9,500 nucleotides of DNA from an uncultured Bacteroidales bacterium (GTDB lineage: Bacteria; Bacteroidota; Bacteroidia; Bacteroidales; UBA4417). Shown one piece after another: positions 1 through 6,868 of this stretch. Position numbers and translations under genes: made by a program. The notes beneath the pieces were generated by a model. The model had not been told where the DNA came from and searched no databases. It worked only from the letters and a program-made list of their open reading frames with translations. The first letter of the stretch is position 1; each line of letters begins with the position of its first letter. The DNA lies in NCBI GenBank assembly GCA_937965665.1, contig CALCJE010000377.1, positions 1-9,500 of the forward strand, in the 5' to 3' direction.

Positions 1-432
1 AATGGCCTCGTTGGCATTGGCAATTTTGTTGAGTTTGTCCTGCGATATGTATTTGCTTATGGGATCGCTGATAGAAAGTATGCCTTTTTGCTGAAGCCTC
101 ATGGTAGCCACGCCCAGCATAAATTTGGTGATGCTGGCAATCTTCGAAACATGGCAGGGTTGCATTTTAATGCCTTCTTTTATATCGGCCATTCCGGCAG
201 AGCCGATGTAAAACCCCTGCTCGTCCTTTACCAGTAAAATAATACCCGGAAGGCCTTTATGCACATATTCTTCGATCAGGGCCTGGTATTGGCTGCTTTT
301 GGGATTAGCCTGGTAAAGCGTTTTATCCTCGAGCGGGCAATTCAGCACGCCCGGCCGGGCTACTTCAGCTTTCTGGCAGGCCTGTAAGGCGATAAGGATA
401 AAGAAGAACGAAATATATAGAGCGTGCCGCAT
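1..432 (-). CDS. Serine hydrolase lipoprotein, class C beta-lactamase/PBP-like (partial, C-terminus off window)
   Basis: I translated this from the minus strand; 144 codons are present and the frame stays open to the window edge, so the C-terminal part is missing. The start at 432 gives MRHALYISFFFILIALQAC, a lipoprotein signal peptide with lipobox LQAC and lipidated Cys19. About residues 45-104 read as the N-terminal part of a beta-lactamase-related serine hydrolase (COG1680 type): a helix (YQALIEEYVHKGLPG), a strand pair (ILLVKDEQGFYIGSAG), then the catalytic SxxK motif as Ser100-Ile-Thr-Lys103, followed by a helix ending QQKGILSISDP, the usual 'G.l.LdDp' segment. The family includes esterases, D-aminopeptidases, DD-peptidases and beta-lactamases, so the substrate is unknown. 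The later YxN and HxG motifs lie outside the window. The gene lies 84 bp downstream of a same-strand outer-membrane protein and may be co-transcribed with it. I see no clear promoter in the gap. Confidence 0.85.
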   Translation of the reverse strand, partial: MRHALYISFFFILIALQACQKAEVARPGVLNCPLEDKTLYQANPKSSQYQALIEEYVHKGLPGIILLVKDEQGFYIGSAGMADIKEGIKMQPCHVSKIASITKFMLGVATMRLQQKGILSISDPISKYISQDKLNKIANANEAI

Positions 433-516
433 ATAATTTTGATTTAAGGTAGGTAATGATGCTAATTGTTGAAAAGAAATATTGGTGCTTGAATCCGCAG
501 CTAATGCCTGGCCAAA

Positions 517-1110
517 TTACCTCAGCGTAAACTGCATGCCCAATGCCAGGGCGCCATTGGGTAACAGCGTAACATAGCTTTTTACAAATGGCATCTGTAG
601 GCGGATATCGTAGTTAATAAAGACCCGGCGAAGTTTTCCTTCTTTCCCGAAATTATACCCTGCGCCACCGCCTAAGCCGGTGATAAACTGTGGTTTGCCA
701 AATCCTTTTTTATAAACATACGTTCCATCATCCTGCAGCACAGCGCGGTCGGTGAGCAGGAATGCATGCATATAACCTGCCTGCAGGTAGCCTTCAAGCG
801 AAAAACGGTTTGGAGTCCACCGGTAACCAGCCTGGGTATTGAGTAAAATGGCCTGGTAAACAAACCGGTGGTAGAAGTAGCTTATACCTGCATTTTGAAA
901 CCATTTATGCTTCCCGGTTTCGTTCCAGCCAAATTCATACGACAGTGTTGCACCAGCATGGATGGGTTGGTTAAAAACGGCCGTCAGCGAGGCAGGGGGT
1001 AACAGGGTAGCATTGTTAAAGATGCTTACCGCCATGGGATTCGATTTCCAGGCCTGTGCCTGCAGCAATACCGGCACCAGGATCAGCAGTATGAAAATAG
1101 CTTTCTTCAT
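517..1110 (-). CDS. Small outer-membrane beta-barrel protein, unassigned
   Basis: The protein has 197 residues. I start it at the ATG at 1110 rather than the upstream TTG at 1116, because MKKAIFILLILVPVLLQAQA is then a clean Sec signal peptide with cleavage after AQA. The mature part consists of alternating hydrophobic/polar stretches rich in Tyr, Phe and Gly (GATLSYEFGW, AGISYFYHRF, NTQAGYRW, SLEGYLQAGY, GLGGGAGYNF, FINYDIRLQMPF). It ends in ALALGMQFTLR, a plausible last barrel strand. This pattern fits an outer-membrane barrel of about 8-10 strands. I do not recognise a specific family, and transport or an enzymatic role cannot be decided. It follows the MFS transporter gene by 95 bp and precedes the serine hydrolase lipoprotein. 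With no promoter box visible in front of it, read-through from the MFS gene is possible. Its leader is an unusual G-free tract, reported separately. Confidence 0.8.
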   Translation of the reverse strand: MKKAIFILLILVPVLLQAQAWKSNPMAVSIFNNATLLPPASLTAVFNQPIHAGATLSYEFGWNETGKHKWFQNAGISYFYHRFVYQAILLNTQAGYRWTPNRFSLEGYLQAGYMHAFLLTDRAVLQDDGTYVYKKGFGKPQFITGLGGGAGYNFGKEGKLRRVFINYDIRLQMPFVKSYVTLLPNGALALGMQFTLR

Positions 1111-1118
1111 AACCAATC

Positions 1119-1167
1119 TGTTTGAATTTGGAAAAAGAGTAAGGAGAGAAAGTAGAAGTGTAAGAAG
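1119..1167 (-). other. G-free pyrimidine/A-rich leader tract
   Basis: Read on the minus strand, this 49-base stretch just upstream of the small barrel gene contains no G at all (no C on the plus strand). It holds short related words such as CTTACAC, CTTCTAC and CCTTACTC. Such tracts are single-stranded-prone and hard to fold. I can see the composition directly; any function as a leader or spacer is inference. Confidence 0.5.
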
Positions 1168-1205
1168 CAGTATTTAAAGCAGGTGGTAAGAGGTCGATAT
1201 TTTTT

Positions 1206-2510
1206 TTATTCAACCACTTCGAGTTCAACGGTTTCAACTTTATGCAGGTCTTTTTCATAATAAAATGACCCGATAAAGAAAAGCAGTGCTGCTACCACCA
1301 GGGCCAGCGAGAGATAGGTAAAGGCGGTCTGGATATTGGTTGCATCGGAGATGGCTCCCATTACGATAGGTCCAAGCGATGCCCCCAGCAGGTTTTGAAC
1401 CACTACGGCTACAGCGTAGGAAACAGCTCTTAATCCCGGGTGAACCACATCCTGTGTTACAGCAGTTGTTGCCGCTATAAACGCAGTACTCGAAATTCCC
1501 ATGGATAACAAAATCAGGTATTGTAGTTTGCCTTCAAAAACGCTGAATGCCAGGAACATTAGTATGGCTGATAACAGTGAAGTAAGTGTAGGCACCAGCA
1601 GCCGCGAATTGATTTGCTTTTTACGCCACCTGTCGGCGATGTATCCTCCAAGAGGGGCCCCGATAATGGCAAAAAGCATTACAGCGCTGGCTTTTAGACC
1701 GGCGTCTTTCTCGAGTACACCCTGTACCCGGTGGAAATAGGTGGGTAACCAGGTCAGGATTGAGGTGGTGGTAAATACCACGGCAGCCATGCCGAAATAA
1801 GTGAAAATCAGTGAAGGCTTTGATAAAAATTCTTTCAGAATGTCGGTTATCGACATTTTTACTTTTCTGCGTTCGGCTTTTTTGTCAGAAATCGTTTCTG
1901 TTTTTTCGAGGCTGATGGTTTTATAATCTTTTATAAAAAAGAAGAGGATGGCAATGATAAATCCCGGGATGGCTACAATTCCAAGGGCATGCCTCCAGCC
2001 CCAGTGCGCAGCTATGATTCCGCCTACAGCCACGCCAATGGCGCTGCCCAGCGGGATGGAAGCATTCCACAAGCCTACCATCAGCGATCTTTTTTCCTGC
2101 GGGTAAATAGCCGACATCATTGCTGATCCGCCCGGCGCATAACCGGCTTCGCCTATGCCGATAACGGTACGGGCTGAAAACAGTTGCCTGAATGAGCCTG
2201 AAAGTGCACCAAGCCCGGTAGCTATACTCCAAACCACCGCCATCAGGCCAATGGTTTTTCGCCTGCTCCACCTGTCGACAAGTACAGAAACAGGGAAAGT
2301 GAACAAAACTATTGACCAGTAAACAGCCGATACAAGCATGCCGCATTGGGTATCTGTCAGGTTCCAGTCAGCTTTCAGAAACGGGAACAGCGAAGTAATA
2401 ACCATCCTGTCGATATAATCGAACATATAAAGTAAAAACAACAGGATGAATATGTAATTGGTGTATCGTTTTGTGAAAAGATATCCTTCTGGCTTTTCCT
2501 GGTTTCTCAT
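1206..2510 (-). CDS. MFS transporter, spinster-like / ACS-type (12 TM)
   Basis: This 434-residue inner-membrane protein belongs to the major facilitator superfamily. The first half starts at TM1 with LFLLYMFDYIDRMVI, the 'yxDR' signature seen in anion:cation symporter and spinster-like members. Motif A follows as VDRWSRRK (78-85), then the TM4/TM5 segment RTVIGIGEAGYAPGGSA (114-130), which is typical of the spinster-like branch, and GWRHALGIVAIPG (171-183) before TM6. A charged cytoplasmic loop (about 194-225) joins the halves. The second-half motif A reads GGYIADRWRKK (288-298). The length is normal and there is no visible damage. The substrate is not evident; relatives carry organic anions, sugar acids or lipids. 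The ATG at 2510 gives a short hydrophilic N-terminus before TM1 and is preceded by a purine-rich AAGAGAAG. It is divergent from the next barrel gene and probably heads a minus-strand unit. Confidence 0.9.
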   Translation of the reverse strand: MRNQEKPEGYLFTKRYTNYIFILLFLLYMFDYIDRMVITSLFPFLKADWNLTDTQCGMLVSAVYWSIVLFTFPVSVLVDRWSRRKTIGLMAVVWSIATGLGALSGSFRQLFSARTVIGIGEAGYAPGGSAMMSAIYPQEKRSLMVGLWNASIPLGSAIGVAVGGIIAAHWGWRHALGIVAIPGFIIAILFFFIKDYKTISLEKTETISDKKAERRKVKMSITDILKEFLSKPSLIFTYFGMAAVVFTTTSILTWLPTYFHRVQGVLEKDAGLKASAVMLFAIIGAPLGGYIADRWRKKQINSRLLVPTLTSLLSAILMFLAFSVFEGKLQYLILLSMGISSTAFIAATTAVTQDVVHPGLRAVSYAVAVVVQNLLGASLGPIVMGAISDATNIQTAFTYLSLALVVAALLFFIGSFYYEKDLHKVETVELEVVE

Positions 2511-2557
2511 GCGCTTCTCTTAAGGTATATGTCTTGCTTTTGATCTTTTTCTAATGC

Positions 2558-2565
2558 CAAATATA
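2558..2565 (-). promoter_or_regulatory. Putative -7 box for the MFS gene
   Basis: Read on the minus strand, this is TATATTTG, an exact match to the Bacteroidota -7 consensus TAnnTTTG, about 48 bases before the MFS start codon. No TTTG lies at the expected 19-21 nt spacing upstream; the nearest TTG is about 29 nt away. The box stands alone and the call is tentative. Confidence 0.35.
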
Positions 2566-2705
2566 AATACTTTCTTTCAGATATGGTAACATTACAATTT
2601 TCAAATCTATCTAATTTCATGCTGGGAGAATCAGAAATTGATTCCTGTCCTAAACCGGATTTGTAAAACCTGCATCAGTTTTAATTTAGAATTGTTCTAA
2701 AATAT

Positions 2706-2736
2706 TTTGCTCTTTTTTACGAAATCTTTATTTTTG
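2706..2736 (+). promoter_or_regulatory. Bacteroidota-type promoter for the 2757 barrel gene
   Basis: TTTG at 2706-2709 is followed, after exactly 19 bases, by TATTTTTG at 2729-2736, which fits the -33/-7 consensus TTTG-N19-TAnnTTTG of the Bacteroidota primary sigma factor. The implied transcription start near 2743 leaves a leader of about 14 bases. The surrounding DNA is very AT-rich, which raises the chance of coincidence, but spacing and both boxes agree. Confidence 0.65.
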
Positions 2737-2756
2737 CTTTACAAACAAATATTATT

Positions 2757-3524
2757 ATGAGAAAAACAATTTACACATTAACTTTATTTTGCCTGGGATT
2801 AGCTACTTTTCCGGCAATGGCACAAAAGTTTTATACCCAAACCAGTGGTGAACTGATTTTCAGTAACAGCCAGGCCTCATTTACAAAAGCATTTACTGAT
2901 AAGTACAGCGGGGCCAGTCTTGCTTCGAATAATGTACGATTTACCATGTTTTTTCACATCGGGCAGTATGTTCATTATGATTTCAGCAATAATGTTGGGA
3001 TGTTCTCAGGGTTGGCTATCCGTAATGTAGGTATGATCACCGATGAAACCCTGCCTCAACAGGTGGCTACCGGCAACGGTGAAGTGCCTTACGAACAATA
3101 CAAAATTATCAGGAGGCAGTACACCCTGGGTTTACCACTTGCTTTAAAAATCGGGGCTTTCGATAAACACCTGTATTTCTTTGGCGGAGGAGAATACGAA
3201 CTGGCTTTCCACTTCAAGGAAAAATACTGGACCGGCACTTTCGACCGTTCAGGATCAAAAACCAAAGATACCGAATGGTTTTCGAGCCAGACTCCGACCT
3301 TTCTGCCATCCGTGTTTGGCGGAATTCAGTTCCCATACGGGCTTAACCTGAAATTCAAATATTATCTCACTGATTTCCTCAATGCTGATTACAAAGGAAA
3401 CGGGAATTCAGTACCCGGTGCTACTTTCGATGTAAGCGACCAGTCGAGGTACCAGGAGTCGAATATGTTCTATTTCTCCCTCTGCTGGCAGTTTAATACC
3501 GGCGACATGATGGATTTCAAATAA
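2757..3524 (+). CDS. Outer-membrane beta-barrel protein, unassigned
   Basis: The protein has 255 residues. The N-terminus MRKTIYTLTLFCLGLATF, followed by PAMA-Q, is a Sec signal peptide cut before Gln23. The mature chain shows amphipathic strands typical of a Bacteroidota porin-like or outer-membrane barrel: VRFTMFFHIGQYVHYDF, VGMFSGLAIRNVGM, YTLGLPLALKIGAF, HLYFFGGGEYELAFHF, TFLPSVFGGIQFPYGLNLKFKY and a final MFYFSLCWQFN. The strand 'LGLPLALKIG' resembles the PorT/OmpW-like barrels often annotated only as 'outer membrane beta-barrel protein'. No enzyme motif or plug domain is seen. The gene stands alone with its own promoter and a terminator, between a divergent MFS gene and a convergent DUF2062 gene. 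Function is unknown. Confidence 0.85.
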   Translation: MRKTIYTLTLFCLGLATFPAMAQKFYTQTSGELIFSNSQASFTKAFTDKYSGASLASNNVRFTMFFHIGQYVHYDFSNNVGMFSGLAIRNVGMITDETLPQQVATGNGEVPYEQYKIIRRQYTLGLPLALKIGAFDKHLYFFGGGEYELAFHFKEKYWTGTFDRSGSKTKDTEWFSSQTPTFLPSVFGGIQFPYGLNLKFKYYLTDFLNADYKGNGNSVPGATFDVSDQSRYQESNMFYFSLCWQFNTGDMMDFK

Positions 3525-3590
3525 TTTTTTGAAATCCGGCAACTGGTTTTAAACAACTAAAAATACCAGGCAGCGAGGAGCTATGATACC

Positions 3591-3636
3591 AAAATTGGTA
3601 ACAAACCGAATAAAAAGGCTTGTTACCAATTTTTTT
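3591..3636 (+). terminator. Intrinsic terminator between convergent genes
   Basis: AAAATTGGTAACAA (3591-3604) is the perfect reverse complement of TTGTTACCAATTTT (3620-3633), giving a 14-bp stem. Two further C-G pairs (3606-3607 with 3617-3618) can form beyond an A-C mismatch, leaving a 9-base loop. The right arm runs into seven T residues (3630-3636), so it should terminate the upstream barrel gene on the plus strand. Read on the minus strand the hairpin ends in TTTT, so it may also serve the DUF2062 gene that ends at 3650. Confidence 0.85.
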
Positions 3637-3649
3637 CATTTTTCTGAAA

Positions 3650-4120
3650 CTAGCGTTTTTTCATCCTGAAAACAGCCCTGAAAATATAATAAAGGATGAA
3701 GGCTGCTGGTATGGAAATTAATGTCCAGGTAAAGATCGCATATAAATGCAGTACTCCAATGGTTTTAATGCCTGTAAAAAAACCATGCTGGAATGAAATG
3801 TTAATCTGATGCAGACTGATGTCAACACTGCGGGCTTTCAGTATGAAGGCGCCAAGTTGCATAAAAGGCACGATAAGAATGATCTGTAACATGGCCATGA
3901 TCCACTGAACCGATTGTACAACCAGCAGATTCTGCCTGAAAAGCATGGTGAACAATAAACTGATGGCCGTGGTTGCACCAAGCACCGGGAATACGCCCGT
4001 TAGCACCCCTAGGGTTATGGAGAAAGCCATTTTGTCCGGAGGTATTCCGCCTTCGGGCACAAGCCTGAAAGGAACCAGGTATTTGTTTCTGACTGATCTG
4101 AAAAATTCCTGGATGTCCAT
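3650..4120 (-). CDS. DUF2062 family membrane protein
   Basis: The protein has 156 residues. The segment around 27-94 matches the DUF2062 pattern: a proline-rich entry (PEGGIPPDKMAFSI), a glycine-rich first helix (LGVLTGVFPVLGATTAISLL), an Arg-Gln-Asn turn (FRQN, 61-64) and a long helix ending in PFMQLGAFIL. A last membrane helix lies at about 124-150 and the chain ends in the basic tail RMKKR. The family is a small integral inner-membrane protein of unknown function. Some relatives are fused to glycosyltransferases; this one is stand-alone and slightly short. It is convergent with the barrel gene and has no partner on its strand within the window. The ATG at 4120 is the only start that keeps the amphipathic N-terminus. 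The family call rests on my pattern recognition and was not searched. Confidence 0.7.
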   Translation of the reverse strand: MDIQEFFRSVRNKYLVPFRLVPEGGIPPDKMAFSITLGVLTGVFPVLGATTAISLLFTMLFRQNLLVVQSVQWIMAMLQIILIVPFMQLGAFILKARSVDISLHQINISFQHGFFTGIKTIGVLHLYAIFTWTLISIPAAFILYYIFRAVFRMKKR

Positions 4121-4154
4121 TAACCGTTGAATTTATTTCACATTTATGCTTTCT

Positions 4155-4162
4155 CAAAGATA
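4155..4162 (-). promoter_or_regulatory. Putative -7 box for the DUF2062 gene
   Basis: On the minus strand this reads TATCTTTG, an exact TAnnTTTG match, about 35 bases upstream of the DUF2062 start codon. I see no TTTG at 19-21 nt spacing behind it, so this is a half-promoter call. Confidence 0.4.
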
Positions 4163-4230
4163 TGAAATCCTCAGAATTTCGGTTAAAAATTTTATGTCTG
4201 AACTATTATTAAGATGAACGGCTTACCTGT

Positions 4231-4415
4231 TTTCATCCGGGCATTGCATGAATGTTGTTTGGCTGACGGTTATCGGATGAAATGTAAATCAAGGGGGAAT
4301 CCATCTTCTTTGCCAGCCGGTCTAAGCCGACCGCAAAAGCAGGCTTTGCTGCTTCGGTTAATTTAGGTAGCTTAAAATGGGAGGTGTAAAAGGACCGGAT
4401 ATTGCATTTCATCCG
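4231..4415. repeat. Three copies of TTTCATCCG in the gene-free region upstream of the receptor
   Basis: TTTCATCCG occurs at 4231-4239, inverted at 4274-4282 (CGGATGAAA), and again in forward orientation at 4407-4415. The second and third copies match over 11 bases (4274-4284 and 4405-4415), forming an inverted repeat that brackets 120 bases. This occupies much of the gene-free 4121-4490 stretch. It could be a set of operator half-sites, or the ends of a small decayed repeat unit. I see no flanking target-site duplication and no credible gene inside. Confidence 0.45.
4318..4354. repeat. Two tandem short hairpins in the gene-free region
   Basis: CGGTC (4318-4322) pairs with GACCG (4329-4333) around a 6-base loop. 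Three bases later AAGCAG (4337-4342) pairs with CTGCTT (4349-4354) around another 6-base loop. An alternative longer fold pairs ACCG (4330-4333) with CGGT (4355-4358) and TAAGC (4323-4327) with GCTTA (4370-4374). There is no T run, so it is not a terminator for either neighbour. Stems are short and chance is possible. Confidence 0.35.
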
Positions 4416-4443
4416 CAAATTTCAACAGTTGGGTAACTATTTT

Positions 4444-4474
4444 TTTGAAACGGTGGCGGGCTGCCCCAATTTTG
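4444..4474 (+). promoter_or_regulatory. Bacteroidota-type promoter for the TonB-dependent receptor
   Basis: TTTG at 4444-4447 lies exactly 19 bases before CAATTTTG at 4467-4474, matching TTTG-N19-TAnnTTTG except for C in place of the first T. Transcription would start near 4481, leaving only about 10-19 bases before the two possible start codons at 4491 and 4500. Confidence 0.55.
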
Positions 4475-4490
4475 CAGCATTATAAATTGA

Positions 4491-6662
4491 ATGCAGCTCA
4501 TGAAAACGTTAATCATAATTCTGCTGTTAACAATCCTGCAGATGACTGTTTCAGGACAAACAGTAATTTCGGGGATTGTTACAACCGCCGAAGGCAACCT
4601 GCCGGGAGCCAATGTTTACCTCGAGGGCACTTACGATGGTGTTTCGACCAATGCTAACGGTGAATTCAGTTTTAAGACCCAGAAGAAGGGGAAAATGATG
4701 CTGAAAGCCTCCTTTGTCGGTTTCGAGACATTTACTAAGGAAATTGAACTGAACGGCTCACCCATTCATGTTGAGATCAGGCTTACCGAAGCATTTAACA
4801 AGTTAGAAGCTGTAACCATCACAGCTGGTACTTTCGAAGCAAGCGATAAAAAACGCGCCAATATCCTTACCCCGCTCGATATGATTACTACGGCAGGTGC
4901 TGTTGGCGATGTGTATGGCGCCCTGCAAACTCTGCCCGGAACCACAACCAACGGCGAATCGGGAAAATTATTTGTGAAAGGAGGCGACAGTGAGGAATCG
5001 CAAACGTATATTGACGGTTCGCTGGTGTATACCCCTTACAGTTCGTCGGCGCCCAACATGTCGGTACGCGGCAGGTTTAACCCGTTTATGTTCAAAGGTA
5101 CTATTTTCAGCACAGGAGGTTATTCGGCCGAATATGGCCAGGCTTTATCATCGGTACTGTTGCTGAATACCAACGATATGCCTGTAGAGGATCAGCTTGA
5201 TCTTTCGTTTATGACGGTGGGGCTGGGCGTGGCCGGAACCCGGCTTTGGAAGACAGGAGCCGTTACTGCAAGCCTGTCGTACAACAACCTCGCGCCTTAT
5301 ATGTGGGTAGTGCCCCAAAATTACAATTGGGTCGATTATCCTTCGAATACCGAAGGTGCAGTGAGCCTGAGACAGAAAACCGGCAAAACCGGTATGCTGA
5401 AACTCTATTCGAGCTACACCAGCAGCAAGTACACCATTACACAGGAAGACCTGAACCATGCCGGCAAATACAACGATTATAACCTGGAAAACGGTAATTA
5501 TTTTGTGAATACCTCCTGGAAAAGCAACCTGGGTGAAAAATGGACCATCGCCATAGCCGCTTCATTTACCAATAATAATGACAATATTGCTTACGATACC
5601 CTCAACTTTAAAAAGCAGTTGCGGGGAACACATATTAAAAATGTAATGTCGTATCCATTCAGCAATAAGTTTACGATCAGGTTTGGAGCTGAGCTGTTTT
5701 CGAAAACATATTCGCAGCAATATATCACCGTTGCAAATTCAATCGGCAGTCATTTTACAAACACAACCTCTGTTGCTTTTGCCGAAGCCGAAGTGTATGC
5801 GTCTTCAAAATTTGTAACCCGGATCGGGACCCGGTTCGAATATTCCGGTTACCTGCAACGGGCCAATGCCGCGCCCCGGATTTCGGCTGCCTATAAAGTT
5901 TCGAAAAATGCACAGATATCAGCAGCCTATGGTTGGTTTTACCAGGACCCCATCAACGACTACCTGTTGTACACAAGCTATTTGAAATTTGAGCGGGCCG
6001 ATCATTACACGCTCAGTTTCCAGCAATCGCAAAACGACCGGACTGTGCGAACTGAAATTTATTACAAAAACTACAGCGGGCTGGCCAAGCTGAACAGCGA
6101 AGCATTTTACCTGCCAGGCAGCTACACCAATACCGGCAGTGGTTATGCCAAAGGTGTTGATATTTTCTGGAGAGATAAGAAAACCATTAAAAACGGCGAT
6201 TACTGGGTTTCGTATTCGTATATTGATACAAAACGCAACTATCGGAATTATCCTGAAACAGCCGTGCCGGGCTTCAGCAGCACGCATAATTTTGCCGCTG
6301 TGTATAAGCACTGGTTTGGGAGTTTGCGATCGTATGTGAGTTTAAATTACAAATACTCTTCGCCCAGGGTTTACAATAACCCAAATTCGCAGGTATTTAA
6401 CGGCGAGCATACCAAGCCTTACCGCAGTACCGATGTGAGCTGGAGTTTCCTGCTAAAACAGAATGTTATCATCTATGCAGCTGTTACCAATGTATTTGGG
6501 TATAAGCAGGATTATGGTAATTCGTATGCAACCATTCCCGATGCCGAAGGCGTATACCGGAGTGCTCCCATTGTTCCGGGCGCTGACCGTTTCTTTCTGC
6601 TGGCTTGTTTTATAACGCTCTCAAAAAAAGGAGAAGCAAACCAGGTGGATAAAATTGAATAG
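4491..6662 (+). CDS. TonB-dependent receptor with N-terminal carboxypeptidase-regulatory-like domain
   Basis: This 723-residue outer-membrane protein would import a ligand using TonB-ExbBD energy. A signal peptide (ending MTVSG-Q, about residue 22) is followed by a carboxypeptidase-regulatory-like domain at about 24-98 (SGIVTTAEGNLPGANVYLEG, NGEFSF, ASFVGFE). Next comes a TonB-box-like LEAVTITAG (105-113) and a plug at about 120-228 with LQTLPGTTTNGESG, LFVKGGDSEESQTYIDG and GGYSAEYGQALSS. The rest is a barrel of aromatic strands ending near DRFFLLACFITLS, with a polar tail of about 15 residues. It is much shorter than SusC proteins (about 1000 residues) and no SusD gene is adjacent, so it resembles the iron/cofactor-type group; the ligand is unknown. 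The ATG at 4500 (MKTLIIILLLTILQ) gives a more standard signal peptide than 4491 and is a real alternative start. A TPR-like exported protein follows. Confidence 0.93.
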   Translation: MQLMKTLIIILLLTILQMTVSGQTVISGIVTTAEGNLPGANVYLEGTYDGVSTNANGEFSFKTQKKGKMMLKASFVGFETFTKEIELNGSPIHVEIRLTEAFNKLEAVTITAGTFEASDKKRANILTPLDMITTAGAVGDVYGALQTLPGTTTNGESGKLFVKGGDSEESQTYIDGSLVYTPYSSSAPNMSVRGRFNPFMFKGTIFSTGGYSAEYGQALSSVLLLNTNDMPVEDQLDLSFMTVGLGVAGTRLWKTGAVTASLSYNNLAPYMWVVPQNYNWVDYPSNTEGAVSLRQKTGKTGMLKLYSSYTSSKYTITQEDLNHAGKYNDYNLENGNYFVNTSWKSNLGEKWTIAIAASFTNNNDNIAYDTLNFKKQLRGTHIKNVMSYPFSNKFTIRFGAELFSKTYSQQYITVANSIGSHFTNTTSVAFAEAEVYASSKFVTRIGTRFEYSGYLQRANAAPRISAAYKVSKNAQISAAYGWFYQDPINDYLLYTSYLKFERADHYTLSFQQSQNDRTVRTEIYYKNYSGLAKLNSEAFYLPGSYTNTGSGYAKGVDIFWRDKKTIKNGDYWVSYSYIDTKRNYRNYPETAVPGFSSTHNFAAVYKHWFGSLRSYVSLNYKYSSPRVYNNPNSQVFNGEHTKPYRSTDVSWSFLLKQNVIIYAAVTNVFGYKQDYGNSYATIPDAEGVYRSAPIVPGADRFFLLACFITLSKKGEANQVDKIE

Positions 6663-6758
6663 GAGAAAACGCGTGCGATCAGTATCCGGTGCTAAGTATC
6701 TTATTATAAGCGCATAAATAACTCCAAACCACGCACGTTGCATTGTTTCATTAACCCG

Positions 6759-6868
6759 AATCATACCTAACATCGAACATCCAATATCCAACATCCTTCA
6801 CTTTACACCTTATAACTTACACCTTGAACCTTACAACTCAAAAAAGTAAATCATTAAAACCAAAAACC
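6759..6868 (+). repeat. G-depleted degenerate tandem tract in the leader of the TPR-like gene
   Basis: Only three G residues (6775, 6826, 6846) occur in about 110 bases, and 6776-6825 has none. The left half repeats variants of AACATCC (6771-6798: CATCGAACATCC, AATATCC, AACATCC). The right half repeats CTTTACAC, ACCTTATAA, CTTACAC, ACCTTGAA and CCTTACAA with a period near 9-10. I recall similar low-complexity intergenic tracts in Bacteroidota. Nothing here encodes a protein: the upstream TTG at 6824 opens a frame only by chance. Confidence 0.55.

Noticed and set aside
1501..1740. Plus-strand open frame opposite the MFS transporter
   Set aside because: It is a shadow of a clear 434-residue transporter gene on the other strand, with no family features.
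4274..4415. 142-bp unit bracketed by 11-bp inverted repeats as a transposable element
   Set aside because: No flanking direct duplication is visible, the repeats are short and there is no transposase; kept only as a repeat observation.
4233..4418. 61-codon minus-strand open frame in the gene-free region
   Set aside because: It covers the TTTCATCCG repeats and hairpins, has no recognisable domain, promoter or ribosome site, and its composition looks like translated intergenic DNA. A genuine small gene is not excluded but cannot be supported.
4491..6662. SusC-type glycan receptor with SusD partner
   Set aside because: The protein is about 300 residues shorter than SusC homologues, and no SusD-like lipoprotein gene is present downstream.
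6668..6739. CGTGCG ... CGCACG inverted pair after the receptor gene
   Set aside because: Only six paired bases across a 54-base loop and no T tract; not distinguishable from chance.
6824..6868. Upstream TTG start adding 15 residues to the TPR-like protein
   Set aside because: The added residues come from the low-complexity tract and would put a hydrophilic stretch before a well-formed signal peptide starting at 6869.
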